DNA of 64,000 bases, from the NCBI GenBank assembly GCA_965372405.1, contig CBDVCE010000004.1, positions 1 through 64,000 of the forward strand, written 5' to 3'. Shown in pieces: positions 55,799 to 64,000 of the stretch. The translations under genes were made by a program, and so were the position numbers. Under the pieces are notes generated by a model. The model searched no databases, had not been told where the DNA came from, and was given only the letters and a program-made list of their open reading frames with translations. The DNA comes from Sunxiuqinia sp965372405. GTDB taxonomy: Bacteria; Bacteroidota; Bacteroidia; Bacteroidales; Prolixibacteraceae. The first letter of the stretch is position 1. Every line of letters starts with the position of its first letter.

Positions 55799-55838
55799 CC
55801 AACTAGAAGACCTTTATGTCCTCTTTTAAAAATATATC

Positions 55839-56558
55839 ATGATTAGAATTGAAACACCCGTAGGAGAAATTGCAAAAAAATATTTTCAAACAGTAAAAGT
55901 ATTTGACGATTATCAGATTGACTTTTGTTGTGGTGGAAAACAGAGCTTAGTAGAAACCTGCAAAGAAAAGTCATTAAATATGACAGAAATAGTTGAAAAA
56001 CTTGAACAATCGATTCGCACATCGACTGACGCACCTCAGTTTGACACAATGCCTTTAGACGAACTGATTCAGTATATTGAAAGCAAGCATCATACATACG
56101 TCCGAGAGCAAATTCCCTTGTTAACGAAGTTACTAAATAAAATTGCGGAAGTGCATGGAGAGATACATCCGGAACTGATTGAGGTGAACGCTCATTTTAA
56201 TGAATCTGCAGGACAGCTAACAATGCACATGCAGAAAGAAGAGATTGTACTGTTTCCTTTAATTCAAAAATTACTCCAGCTAAAAAATAAGAACAAGAGC
56301 ATGAGCATTTTATCAAGTGCGTCAGTGGTTCATCCAATAGCAGCAATGGTGCAGGAACATGAAAACGAAGGAGCTCGTTTTGAAGAGATCTCACGATTAA
56401 CTAATAATTATACGCTTCCCGAGGGTGCTTGCAATACATTCAGTGCAGCATACGAAACGATACAGGCCTTCGAAAAAGACTTGCACAGGCACATTCATTT
56501 GGAGAATAATATATTGTTTCCAAAAGCTGTAATTCTTGAAGAAGAAGTTGTGAAATAA
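55839..56558 (+). CDS. ric: Iron-sulfur cluster repair di-iron protein (RIC/ScdA/YtfE)
   Basis: The 239-residue protein has an N-terminal ScdA_N segment with the DFCCGGKQSL cysteine motif (about 28-38) and a C-terminal hemerythrin-like four-helix domain with iron ligands (HHTYVREQIPLL, HFNESAGQLTMHMQKEE, HEN, HRHIHLENNILFP). RIC repairs Fe-S clusters hit by NO or peroxide. Followed by rrf2 30 bases on. Confidence 0.97.
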   Translation: MIRIETPVGEIAKKYFQTVKVFDDYQIDFCCGGKQSLVETCKEKSLNMTEIVEKLEQSIRTSTDAPQFDTMPLDELIQYIESKHHTYVREQIPLLTKLLNKIAEVHGEIHPELIEVNAHFNESAGQLTMHMQKEEIVLFPLIQKLLQLKNKNKSMSILSSASVVHPIAAMVQEHENEGARFEEISRLTNNYTLPEGACNTFSAAYETIQAFEKDLHRHIHLENNILFPKAVILEEEVVK

Positions 56559-56587
56559 GGCTAAATTTGTCTGCAAATAAAAGATAC

Positions 56588-57028
56588 ATGCTTTCAAAAA
56601 CTGTAGAATATGCGATCCGTGCACTGGTATACATTCAGTTGCAAAACTGGGAAGGGAAACGTCCTGGGTATAGGAAAATTGCACAAGAGATTGAATCTCC
56701 TGAACATTTTACAGCCAAAATTCTGCAAATATTTACCCGCTTCGAATTAATCAATAGCATGAAAGGAAGAAATGGTGGTTTTGCTTTTGATGAAACCATG
56801 AAACCACTTCAACTATTTCGTGTTATTGCAGCGGTTGATGGTGAAAAATCGTTTAACAAATGTAGTTTCGGTTTTAAAAGCTGTGATGTTAAAAACAAAT
56901 GCCCTTTACATGACGAGTTTTCAAAGATCAGGGAGAATTTTGAGTCGATGGTAAAAAAAGAAACCATTCAGTCACTTGCACAAAGAATAAGAGAAGGGAA
57001 GGCTGTATTGACTCAAAAAGTTCAATAA
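56588..57028 (+). CDS. Rrf2-family regulator with three-cysteine cluster site
   Basis: The ATG at 56588 (MLSKTVEYAIRALVYI) gives 146 residues; a TTG at 56567 is less likely. The winged helix is at about 5-70. Cysteines 92, 99 and 105 (KCSFGFKSCDVKNKCPLH) match the [2Fe-2S] or [4Fe-4S] ligand arrangement of NsrR-type NO sensors. Its place after ric makes it a likely NO-responsive repressor of ric, and perhaps of qNor. Confidence 0.93.
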   Translation: MLSKTVEYAIRALVYIQLQNWEGKRPGYRKIAQEIESPEHFTAKILQIFTRFELINSMKGRNGGFAFDETMKPLQLFRVIAAVDGEKSFNKCSFGFKSCDVKNKCPLHDEFSKIRENFESMVKKETIQSLAQRIREGKAVLTQKVQ

Positions 57029-57084
57029 AACTTAATTCCTAACACCTACATGGCAAGTTTATTTATAACTCTATATTTTCATTA

Positions 57085-58059
57085 ATGAATAGAATTCCGG
57101 AAATTCTATTATTGTTTGTTCTCGTTTGGGGATGTTCTCAAGACAGTGATGTTTTGCCAGAAGTTGAAGAACCAAAAAAAAATGAATTACTAATTGCTGG
57201 TTATCTTCCCAGGTATGGAATGGATATTATCGACATGAAAAATCTTGAGCTAATTAATCGACTCTATTATTTCTCTATTGAACCTGATGAATCTGGCAAT
57301 TTTGTTTCAGAACAATCTGAAATTGATCATCTTCAATTATTAAACAATGAGTTAAATGATGATCAAGAATTATTTGTGGTTTTGGGAGGATGGTTTGAAT
57401 CGGAGAACATACATACAATGGCGGCAACAGCTGAAAGTCGTAAAAACTATGCCATCGCTCTTCTTCAATTTTGCAAAGATCATTACATTGATGGAGTGGA
57501 TTTAGACTGGGAAGCTTATCCAAAATCAGTAAACGATTCTCATTACATTGAATTGGTTAAAGAGCTTTACAAAACACTTAATCCAAATGGAATTAAATTT
57601 ACTATTGCTATTGACATTGGCCATTCCGAACGAACACAAAAACTCATTGGTTTTTACGATCAGGTAAACCTCATGTTTTATGGGAAAATGGATGAACAAG
57701 GAAATCATGCTACCTTGAATCAGATGAAAGAATGGTTGCCCAGATTTACATCAAAAGGAATTACTAAAAATGAATTAATTATAGGAGTTCCGTTTTATGG
57801 GAAAAGACTCGTTATAGATGGAGATACATCGCCCAGAGCAATAACTTACAGAAAAATTGCGAGTAACTCACAACCTGCTTATGGTGTCAATCAGTATGGT
57901 AATTACAGTTTTAATGGAAGAAGCCTACTTCAACAAAAAACTGAATATTTAATGCAGGAAGGATACCTGGGTATTATGTCGTGGGAGCTATCGCAAGATG
58001 TTTCTGTTACTTCTGATTTTTCGTTACTAAAAACCATATACAACACAGCCAATAAATAG
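57085..58059 (+). CDS. GH18-like lipoprotein (chitinase/ENGase fold)
   Basis: The 324-residue lipoprotein (Cys17, VWGC) has the GH18 catalytic signature DGVDLDWE with Asp139, Asp141 and Glu143 all present, so it is likely active. FYDQVNLMFYG and ELIIGVPFYGK are further family motifs. Activity on chitin or N-glycan cores is plausible. It converges with the GlxA gene 16 bases away. Confidence 0.92.
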   Translation: MNRIPEILLLFVLVWGCSQDSDVLPEVEEPKKNELLIAGYLPRYGMDIIDMKNLELINRLYYFSIEPDESGNFVSEQSEIDHLQLLNNELNDDQELFVVLGGWFESENIHTMAATAESRKNYAIALLQFCKDHYIDGVDLDWEAYPKSVNDSHYIELVKELYKTLNPNGIKFTIAIDIGHSERTQKLIGFYDQVNLMFYGKMDEQGNHATLNQMKEWLPRFTSKGITKNELIIGVPFYGKRLVIDGDTSPRAITYRKIASNSQPAYGVNQYGNYSFNGRSLLQQKTEYLMQEGYLGIMSWELSQDVSVTSDFSLLKTIYNTANK

Positions 58060-58075
58060 GAATTGCATTCAAATT

Positions 58076-59074
58076 CTACGAAGCATAAACACCAACATAA
58101 TCGGGTTGAGACAACAGATTGTACTTTTTCCGATAAGCACTTGGCGTAGTTCCTGTAAGGCGTTTGAAAATTTTTCGAAAAGCACTTAGATCATCATAGC
58201 CAACACTTAGGCAAACTCGTTCAACGGATTCATGCTGTTCTATTAAATATTTTTTAGCAGCCTCAATTCTAACACGTTGAATATATTCCAACGGACTGTT
58301 GCCAACAGCTTTTTTAAAACGACGAATAAAATTTCGAACACTCATATTGGCTTCCATTGCCAATCTCTCAACTGATAAACTCTGATGAAAATTACTCTCT
58401 ATCTTTTCCTGAATTTTCTTTATTGAATCATCAGCATGATCTTTTTGAAGTGTAAAAATGCTATAAACGCGTTGTACCGAATCATGCAAATGGATCATGA
58501 AAACCCGGGTAGCAATCGTTGCTATATCCTTCGAGACAAATTTTTCAATCAAATAAATAATCTGCGACGTAAATGAAAATGCTCCTCCGCTAGTGTAAAT
58601 CCGTTCCTGATCAGTAATTATTTTATCATCCACCAAGGTGATTTGTGGAAATAATTGCAAAAATAAATCACGCCCAAGCCAATGCGTAGTTGCCATCTTT
58701 CCATTCAACAAGCCAGTCTGTGCCAAAAGAAATGCTCCCATACAAATACTTGCAACCTCTGCTCCTTTTTCGTATTGTCCTTTTATCCATTTCACTAAAT
58801 CATTTTCTTTTGCCATCACCTTCCCTATATACTCAAAATCCATGGCAGGTATAATTATCAAATCATAGCACTTACTTCTATCTTCCCAACGTTTCATCCC
58901 TTGCACAAAACCAGCAGGTTGATTTTCATCAGTTGATAAAATTTCAACTTCAAAACGAAATCGATTTTCAGGATCGAACTGTTTAATCATTCCGTTTGTT
59001 CTGCTTAAAATATCGTAAGGACCAAAAACACTACTTTGGACCACTCCCTCGAAACTCAATATGGCAACTTTCAT
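58076..59074 (-). CDS. GlxA-type AraC regulator with DJ-1/PfpI domain
   Basis: The 332-residue protein has an N-terminal DJ-1/PfpI-like domain (about 1-180, with the Cys in SICMGAFLLAQTG) and a C-terminal AraC double HTH (about 220-325: LSVERLAMEANMSVRNFIRR, SVGYDDLSAFRKIFKRL). Ligand unknown. A minus-strand TATATTTG element at 59104-59097 could be its -7 box. Confidence 0.93.
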   Translation of the reverse strand: MKVAILSFEGVVQSSVFGPYDILSRTNGMIKQFDPENRFRFEVEILSTDENQPAGFVQGMKRWEDRSKCYDLIIIPAMDFEYIGKVMAKENDLVKWIKGQYEKGAEVASICMGAFLLAQTGLLNGKMATTHWLGRDLFLQLFPQITLVDDKIITDQERIYTSGGAFSFTSQIIYLIEKFVSKDIATIATRVFMIHLHDSVQRVYSIFTLQKDHADDSIKKIQEKIESNFHQSLSVERLAMEANMSVRNFIRRFKKAVGNSPLEYIQRVRIEAAKKYLIEQHESVERVCLSVGYDDLSAFRKIFKRLTGTTPSAYRKKYNLLSQPDYVGVYAS

Positions 59075-59199
59075 TTTTTTAAATTTTGCTATTTGGCAAA
59101 TATACCCCTTTGATTGTCATTTTAGCCATTTTAAATCCGAAAAAATGAACAGAGATTTGTACAAACGTTAAATTTTATAAACAGTTAAACAATTAAATT

Positions 59200-59574
59200 A
59201 TGGAGAAGAATGTTGTAAACTGGTTCGAAATTCCAGTAAGTGATCTTGAAAGAGCAAAGAAATTTTACACCGCAGTTTTAGGCAAAGAACTTATGGACAT
59301 GGATATGCCAAACGCAAAAATGGCTGCTTTTAAATGGGTTGAAGGTGCCGAACATGCAACTGGAGCACTTGTGAAAGCTGAAGGTTATGAACCTTCTGAC
59401 AAAGGCACAGTAGTCTATTTTTCCTGTGATAACGACCTAAGCAATGAACTCGGCAAAGTTGAGGAAAATGGCGGGCAAGTTATTCTTCCCAAAACTTCTA
59501 TTGGCGAACATGGATTTATTGCTCAGTTTATTGATTCGGAAGGTAACCGTATTGCACTCCATTCATTGAAATAA
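59200..59574 (+). CDS. VOC (glyoxalase/extradiol) superfamily protein
   Basis: The 124-residue protein has two beta-alpha-beta units (WFEIPVSDLERAKKFYTAVL, then FIAQFIDSEGNRIALHS). Members bind metals or small ligands; without the full metal set the activity is open. Divergent from the GlxA gene. Confidence 0.9.
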   Translation: MEKNVVNWFEIPVSDLERAKKFYTAVLGKELMDMDMPNAKMAAFKWVEGAEHATGALVKAEGYEPSDKGTVVYFSCDNDLSNELGKVEENGGQVILPKTSIGEHGFIAQFIDSEGNRIALHSLK

Positions 59575-59584
59575 TCCTTTCAAT

Positions 59585-59615
59585 CTCATTAGATGACTTC
59601 GCGTCGTCTGATGAG
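59585..59615 (+). terminator. Intrinsic terminator of the VOC gene
   Basis: CTCATTAGATGAC pairs with GTCGTCTGATGAG over 13 bases (two G-U) around TTCGC, followed by a CTTTTAC tail. Confidence 0.85.
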
Positions 59616-59710
59616 GCTTTTACTTTAAGTCAAAATCAATTTCAATTTCTTCAACTTGAAACAAATATGTTATCTTCGCAGGTAATTTTTGATATAGAAT
59701 TGAAATTGGC

Positions 59711-62700
59711 ATGAAGAACTATAAATCTTTGAATGTAATTGTTGGCTGGGCAGTATTTCTGATCTCGGCCATTGTTTATTTAATGACCATTGAGCCAACC
59801 ACCAGTTTTTGGGATTGTGGTGAGTTCATAACCACCTCTTTTAAACTAGAAGTTGGACACCCTCCAGGTGCTCCTTTTTTCATGATTGTTGGAAGATTTT
59901 TCACCATTTTTGCCAGCCCTGAAAAAGCTGCATTGATGATCAACGCCTTGTCTGGACTGGCAAGTGCTTTTACCATTTTGTTTTTATTTTGGTCAATTAC
60001 ACACCTTGCAAAAAAACTTGTTAAAATTGAAAATGAACCTACTCTGGGACAAATCATCGCCATTTTAGGTAGTGGTGCAGTTGGAGCTTTAGCATATACT
60101 TTTTCAGATACATTCTGGTTTTCAGCAACTGAAGGTGAAGTTTATGCTTCTTCTTCATTGATTACTGCCATAGTTTTTTGGGCAATTTTAAAATGGGAGA
60201 ATGTTGCAGATCAACCACAAGCAAATCGCTGGATTATCTTGATTGCGTACCTGATGGGTATATCAATAGGTGTTCACTTGTTGAACCTGCTTGCAATTCC
60301 TGCTATTGTTTTTGTTTATTACTTCAAAAAAAACAAGGTTACACGAAATGGAATTATTGCCAGCTTCCTTATCTCATTACTCATTTTGGGAGTGATAATG
60401 TATGGTATTATTCCAGGGGTTATCAAAGTGGCTACCTGGTTTGAACTTGTTTTTGTAAATAGTTTTGGATTGCCATTCAACACTGGTGTTATTATATATT
60501 CTCTGGCACTTGTTAGTTTAATCATATTGGGAATTAGATATACAATTAAAAAGAAGCTGGTGCTTTGGAACACTGTTTTAGTTTCATTTACTGTAATCTT
60601 AATTGGCTATTCTTCGTTTGCAATGATTGTTATTCGATCTTCAGCAAACACACCGATGGATCAAAATAGTCCTGATGATGTTTTCTCACTTTTGAGATAC
60701 CTCAATCGTGAACAGTATGGAGATCGTCCGCTTATTCTTGGACAACACTTCAATACGCCATTAGACAATAGGGATCCATACACAAACAACAAACCTTATT
60801 ATGTGCAAAAAGATGGCAAATATATCATATCCTATACGCGCCAAAGTCCAAACTATAATTCTAAATATACTACGGTTTTCCCACGTATGTGGAGTCGCTC
60901 TGCACAACATGTAAAAGATTATAAAAGCTGGGCTGGGATAAAAGGCAAGCCTGTAAGAATTAAAAGTTCAAATGGCGAAACTGAGACTATTCAGCTACCC
61001 ACATTTGGTGAAAATCTGTCATTTTTTATACGCTATCAAGTGGTTCATATGTATTTCCGCTATTTTATGTGGAACTTTGCCGGACGCCAAAATGACACTC
61101 AGGGACATGGTGATATTTTAAATGGCAACTGGCTAAGTGGTATCGATTTTATTGATTCTGCTAGATTGGGGAATCAGAGGAACTTGCCTGATCACATGAA
61201 AAACAACAAAGCCCGCAATACTTTATATTTTCTGCCATTATTGCTCGGACTAATTGGAGCCTTCTTTCATTACCAGCGTGATAAAAAAGATTCATGGGTA
61301 GTATTCCTGTTATTTATTATGACCGGATTGGCTATTGTGATTTATCTGAACCAATATCCGCACCAACCACGTGAGCGTGATTATGCTTTTGCCGGATCTT
61401 TTTATGCATTTGCAATTTGGATTGGTCTGGGAGTTCTTGCCATTGTTGAAGGATTAAAAAAATGGATGCCGGAAACTGTTAGTGCAATTGCTGTTACTGC
61501 CATCAGCCTTTTCCTTGTTCCCGGAATTATGGCCAGCGAGAATTGGGATGACCATGACCGGTCAGGACGATATACCGCAAGAGATTTTGGATGGAATTAC
61601 CTAAATTCGTGTGAACCCAACAGTGTGATTTTCACGAATGGAGATAACGACACATTCCCACTTTGGTACAATCAGGAAGTGGAAGAAGTTCGTACCGATG
61701 TTCGAGTTTGCAACCTCAGCTACCTACAAACCGATTGGTACATTGATCAAATGAGACGAAAGTCTTACAAGTCAGATCCTCTTCCAATTTCTTTTACTGA
61801 AGATCAGTACGTACAAGGCACTCGGGATGTCATTTACTTAATGGAAGATCCAAGGCTTAAAGGTGCTGCAGTTGAATTGAAAAAGGCATTGGATTTTGTA
61901 AAAGATGATGATCCAAGAACCAAACTAGCCCAAGTCGAGAATGCATCCTATATTCCTTCAAAGAATCTATTTCTAAAGGTTGACAAAGAAGCAGTTATTC
62001 GAAATAAAGTAGTTCCTGAAAACTTATACGATCAAATTGCTGACACTATTTTCATCAACTTTGGAAGTAAGAATTACATTACCAAAGACGAATTAATGGT
62101 ACTCGAGATGATTGCAAATTCAAATTGGGAGCGCCCAATTTATTATGCAATTACTGTAGGCCGTGACAAATATCTTGGTCTTCAGGATTACTTTGTTCTT
62201 GAAGGTTTTGCCTATCGATTTACTCCAGTTAAATCTCCACGTACAGGAATTCATTTTGGCACAACAGATACCAATAAGATGTATAATCTGTTTATGAATA
62301 AGTTCAAATGGGGAGAGATGAATAACCCTGAGGTTTATATTGATGAGAACAACCAGCGGATGATGATGAACATTCGTAATAACTTTAACCGCCTGGCTGA
62401 GGCTCTCATTAAGGAAGGTAAGAAAGACTCAGCTTCGCAGGTGCTTGATAGAAATCTGGAATTAATTCCTCACGAAATCGTACCATTCAATTATTTTTCA
62501 CTGCAAATTGCGGAGAACTATTATGCCGCTGATAAAACTGAAAAGGGTAAAGAAATTATTAATCAGATTCTTGCTTCTTATGAAGATGAGATTGATTATT
62601 TCTTGTCTTTAGATGATAAATACTTAGCCTCTGTTGATGAAGAAATTCAACGAATTCTTTACTTCATGCGTGAGATGAGCATGATTACGAAACAACATCA

Positions 62701-62773
62701 ACAGGCAGAGCTATCAAAAGAAATTACAGAAAAGTTTAATAAATATCTTGAACTTTATAGTTCTCAGAATTAA
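59711..62773 (+). CDS. DUF2723 (TMEM260-like) polytopic membrane protein
   Basis: The 1020-residue protein begins with the family signature (TTSFWDCGEFITTSFKLEVG, HPPGAPFFMIVGRF) and has about 12 helices in 10-590. A large soluble C-terminal region (600-1020) with helical repeats near the end follows. Eukaryotic TMEM260 is a protein O-mannosyltransferase, so a glycosyl-transfer role is likely. Its stop overlaps the next gene by one base (TAATG). Confidence 0.94.
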   Translation: MKNYKSLNVIVGWAVFLISAIVYLMTIEPTTSFWDCGEFITTSFKLEVGHPPGAPFFMIVGRFFTIFASPEKAALMINALSGLASAFTILFLFWSITHLAKKLVKIENEPTLGQIIAILGSGAVGALAYTFSDTFWFSATEGEVYASSSLITAIVFWAILKWENVADQPQANRWIILIAYLMGISIGVHLLNLLAIPAIVFVYYFKKNKVTRNGIIASFLISLLILGVIMYGIIPGVIKVATWFELVFVNSFGLPFNTGVIIYSLALVSLIILGIRYTIKKKLVLWNTVLVSFTVILIGYSSFAMIVIRSSANTPMDQNSPDDVFSLLRYLNREQYGDRPLILGQHFNTPLDNRDPYTNNKPYYVQKDGKYIISYTRQSPNYNSKYTTVFPRMWSRSAQHVKDYKSWAGIKGKPVRIKSSNGETETIQLPTFGENLSFFIRYQVVHMYFRYFMWNFAGRQNDTQGHGDILNGNWLSGIDFIDSARLGNQRNLPDHMKNNKARNTLYFLPLLLGLIGAFFHYQRDKKDSWVVFLLFIMTGLAIVIYLNQYPHQPRERDYAFAGSFYAFAIWIGLGVLAIVEGLKKWMPETVSAIAVTAISLFLVPGIMASENWDDHDRSGRYTARDFGWNYLNSCEPNSVIFTNGDNDTFPLWYNQEVEEVRTDVRVCNLSYLQTDWYIDQMRRKSYKSDPLPISFTEDQYVQGTRDVIYLMEDPRLKGAAVELKKALDFVKDDDPRTKLAQVENASYIPSKNLFLKVDKEAVIRNKVVPENLYDQIADTIFINFGSKNYITKDELMVLEMIANSNWERPIYYAITVGRDKYLGLQDYFVLEGFAYRFTPVKSPRTGIHFGTTDTNKMYNLFMNKFKWGEMNNPEVYIDENNQRMMMNIRNNFNRLAEALIKEGKKDSASQVLDRNLELIPHEIVPFNYFSLQIAENYYAADKTEKGKEIINQILASYEDEIDYFLSLDDKYLASVDEEIQRILYFMREMSMITKQHQQAELSKEITEKFNKYLELYSSQN

Positions 62774-63426
62774 TGCAGCGTTTTGATCCACGCATACGGT
62801 TACCCTGGTTTTTGACCCGGTTTTTTCCTGAAGCCTTTTGGCGAATTGAGGAAAATTCCAATCAGGTATATTTCACATTTGATGATGGGCCAGTGCCGGA
62901 AGCTACACCGTGGATTCTTGATTTGCTAAAAAAGAAAAACATTAAAGCCTGCTTTTTCTGTGTAGGTGAAAATGTGAAACGTTACCCTCATATCTATACC
63001 CGGATTTTGGAAGAAGGGCATCAAGTGGGCAACCACACTTTCAATCATTTGCAGGGATTAAAAACGTCAAATAAAAAGTTCTTCAGAAATATTATCAAAG
63101 CATCAAAATACATGAATACTGATTTGTTTCGCCCACCTCATGGCTGGATGCGTAAATCGCAATACGAACAAATCAAACATCATTATCAGGTTGTTATGTG
63201 GGATATCCTAAGCGGAGATTATAAAAAAGAGCTTACTCCAGAGGATGTCATTCAAAATGTAATGAAACTTGTTAGACCAGGTTCAATTATTACGTTTCAC
63301 GACTCAAAGAAGTCAATTAAGAACCTACAAAAGGCATTGCCGGTAATTATTGAAGAAATAAAAAAGCAAGGATACGAGTTTGACTCCATTCCTTTAGAAA
63401 AAGAAAAATTAAAAATTGCTATTTAA
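62773..63426 (+). CDS. Polysaccharide deacetylase (NodB domain)
   Basis: The 217-residue enzyme has the metal motif: YFTFDDGPVPE (catalytic Asp and ligand Asp) and HTFNH. RPPHGW and HDSKKS are also conserved. No signal peptide is visible, unusual for a wall-acting deacetylase. It is coupled to the DUF2723 gene and may modify its glycan product. Confidence 0.92.
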   Translation: MQRFDPRIRLPWFLTRFFPEAFWRIEENSNQVYFTFDDGPVPEATPWILDLLKKKNIKACFFCVGENVKRYPHIYTRILEEGHQVGNHTFNHLQGLKTSNKKFFRNIIKASKYMNTDLFRPPHGWMRKSQYEQIKHHYQVVMWDILSGDYKKELTPEDVIQNVMKLVRPGSIITFHDSKKSIKNLQKALPVIIEEIKKQGYEFDSIPLEKEKLKIAI

Positions 63427-63439
63427 TAAATTTAGTCAC

Positions 63440-64000
63440 ATGTTGAATATTCTTATCGTCGGATCAGGTGGCAGGGAACATGCCATGGCCTGGAAAATCA
63501 AACAATCACCAAAAATCAATCAATTATTTATTGCTCCCGGAAATGCCGGAACTGCGGAATTGGGTGAAAACATTCCTGTGGGTGTTTCTGATTTTGAAGG
63601 CTTGAAAAAGGTCGTACTTGAAAAGAAAGTTGATTTGATGGTTGTTGGTCCTGAAGTACCTTTGGTTGAAGGGCTGCATGATTTTTTTATTGCCGATGAA
63701 GATTTAAAACATGTTAAGGTTGTTGGTCCTCAAAAAGAAGGGGCTCAACTGGAAGGTTCAAAAGATTTTTCAAAGGAATTTATGGAGCGTCATAATATTC
63801 CAACAGCAAAATACAAAACGGTTACTAGCAACAGTATTTCTGAAGGAGTTGATTTTCTAAAAAGCATGAAAGCACCTTATGTTCTGAAAGCTGATGGACT
63901 TGCAGCAGGGAAAGGTGTGCTTATTATTGACAACCTTCCTGAAGCTGAAGCTTCTTTGAAAGAAATGCTTGATGGGCAATTTGGGTCAGCCAGCAGTAAA
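63440..64000 (+). CDS. purD: Phosphoribosylamine-glycine ligase, N-terminal part (runs off the window)
   Basis: The ATG at 63440 starts MLNILIVGSGGREHAMAWKI, the GARS N-terminal signature, then APGNAGTAELG, VVGPEVPLVEGL and ADGLAAGKGV of the ATP-grasp domain. 187 codons lie in the window without a stop. Second step of purine synthesis. Confidence 0.97.
   Translation, partial: MLNILIVGSGGREHAMAWKIKQSPKINQLFIAPGNAGTAELGENIPVGVSDFEGLKKVVLEKKVDLMVVGPEVPLVEGLHDFFIADEDLKHVKVVGPQKEGAQLEGSKDFSKEFMERHNIPTAKYKTVTSNSISEGVDFLKSMKAPYVLKADGLAAGKGVLIIDNLPEAEASLKEMLDGQFGSASSK

Noticed and set aside
55799..55838. Possible Rrf2 operator near AAGACC...TCCTCTT
   Set aside because: Only four bases are symmetric on each side; not convincing.
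1..64000. CRISPR arrays, prophage or transposase genes
   Set aside because: No direct-repeat/spacer series, integrase, transposase or phage structural gene was found in the window.

Overview
The window is AT-rich DNA from a member of the Bacteroidota. Signs of this are a SusC/SusD pair with its own ECF sigma factor and FecR anti-sigma, OmpA/PD40/TPR lipoproteins, CarboxypepD_reg domains, promoters of the TAnnTTTG type, and few Shine-Dalgarno sequences. The mix of genes (Hcp, quinol NO reductase, NapC/NrfH-type cytochrome, DUF2723 protein) suggests a facultative or anaerobic marine-type Bacteroidia, perhaps Marinilabiliales. That placement is inference.

Layout. 1-11.5 kb (minus): a decayed FAD-oxidoreductase remnant, a secreted esterase, two envelope proteins, and a complete sigma-fecR-susC-susD-lipoprotein glycan-uptake locus that carries no glycoside hydrolase. 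11.6-18.4 kb (minus): a complete trpEGDCFBA operon. It is preceded by a 22-codon leader peptide with three consecutive Trp codons and an intrinsic terminator, which is a textbook attenuation layout; a palindromic repeat sits between trpB and trpA. 18.5-24.3 kb (minus): MscS, a secreted PHP phosphoesterase, a metal-ion ABC transporter (znuABC type) translationally coupled to an unlisted 59-residue eight-cysteine protein, YidD and a small lipoprotein. 24.4-26.3 kb (plus): a flavin reductase, RlmN and a tRNA-like relic whose central arms look replaced by a repeat hairpin. 26.4-33.3 kb (plus): a TIM-barrel lipoprotein; a very unusual membrane-spanning regulator (PLC-like domain, LamG, one TM helix, SARP/BTAD-like DNA-binding half); a tetraheme NapC/NrfH cytochrome fused to a sulfatase-modifying-factor-like domain; and a Tat-exported Gfo/Idh/MocA oxidoreductase. 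33.5-36.8 kb (plus): GT2 and GT-C/TPR glycosyltransferases and a small membrane protein. 36.8-48.1 kb: OmpA/PD40 lipoprotein, an internally duplicated unknown protein, YgjP-type peptidase, dGTPase, coiled-coil lipoprotein, an orphan RND adaptor, aspartate kinase and a queuosine-precursor transporter.

48.2-57.0 kb is a nitrosative-stress island: FadL-like porin, Crp/Fnr regulator, 4Fe-4S protein, hybrid cluster protein Hcp, quinol-dependent NO reductase, the di-iron repair protein RIC and an Rrf2 regulator with three conserved cysteines. A palindrome lies just upstream of an exact TAnnTTTG promoter between the Crp gene and the 4Fe-4S gene, and an FNR-like box lies upstream of the porin. Together they suggest one circuit that senses and removes NO and repairs damaged iron-sulfur proteins.

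57.1-64.0 kb: a GH18-like lipoprotein, a GlxA-type AraC regulator, a VOC protein, a large DUF2723 membrane protein overlapping a polysaccharide deacetylase, and the start of purD, which runs off the end. The best candidates for undescribed biology are the PLC-LamG-TM-SARP protein and the neighbouring cytochrome-fusion/Tat-oxidoreductase pair (26.4-33.3 kb).
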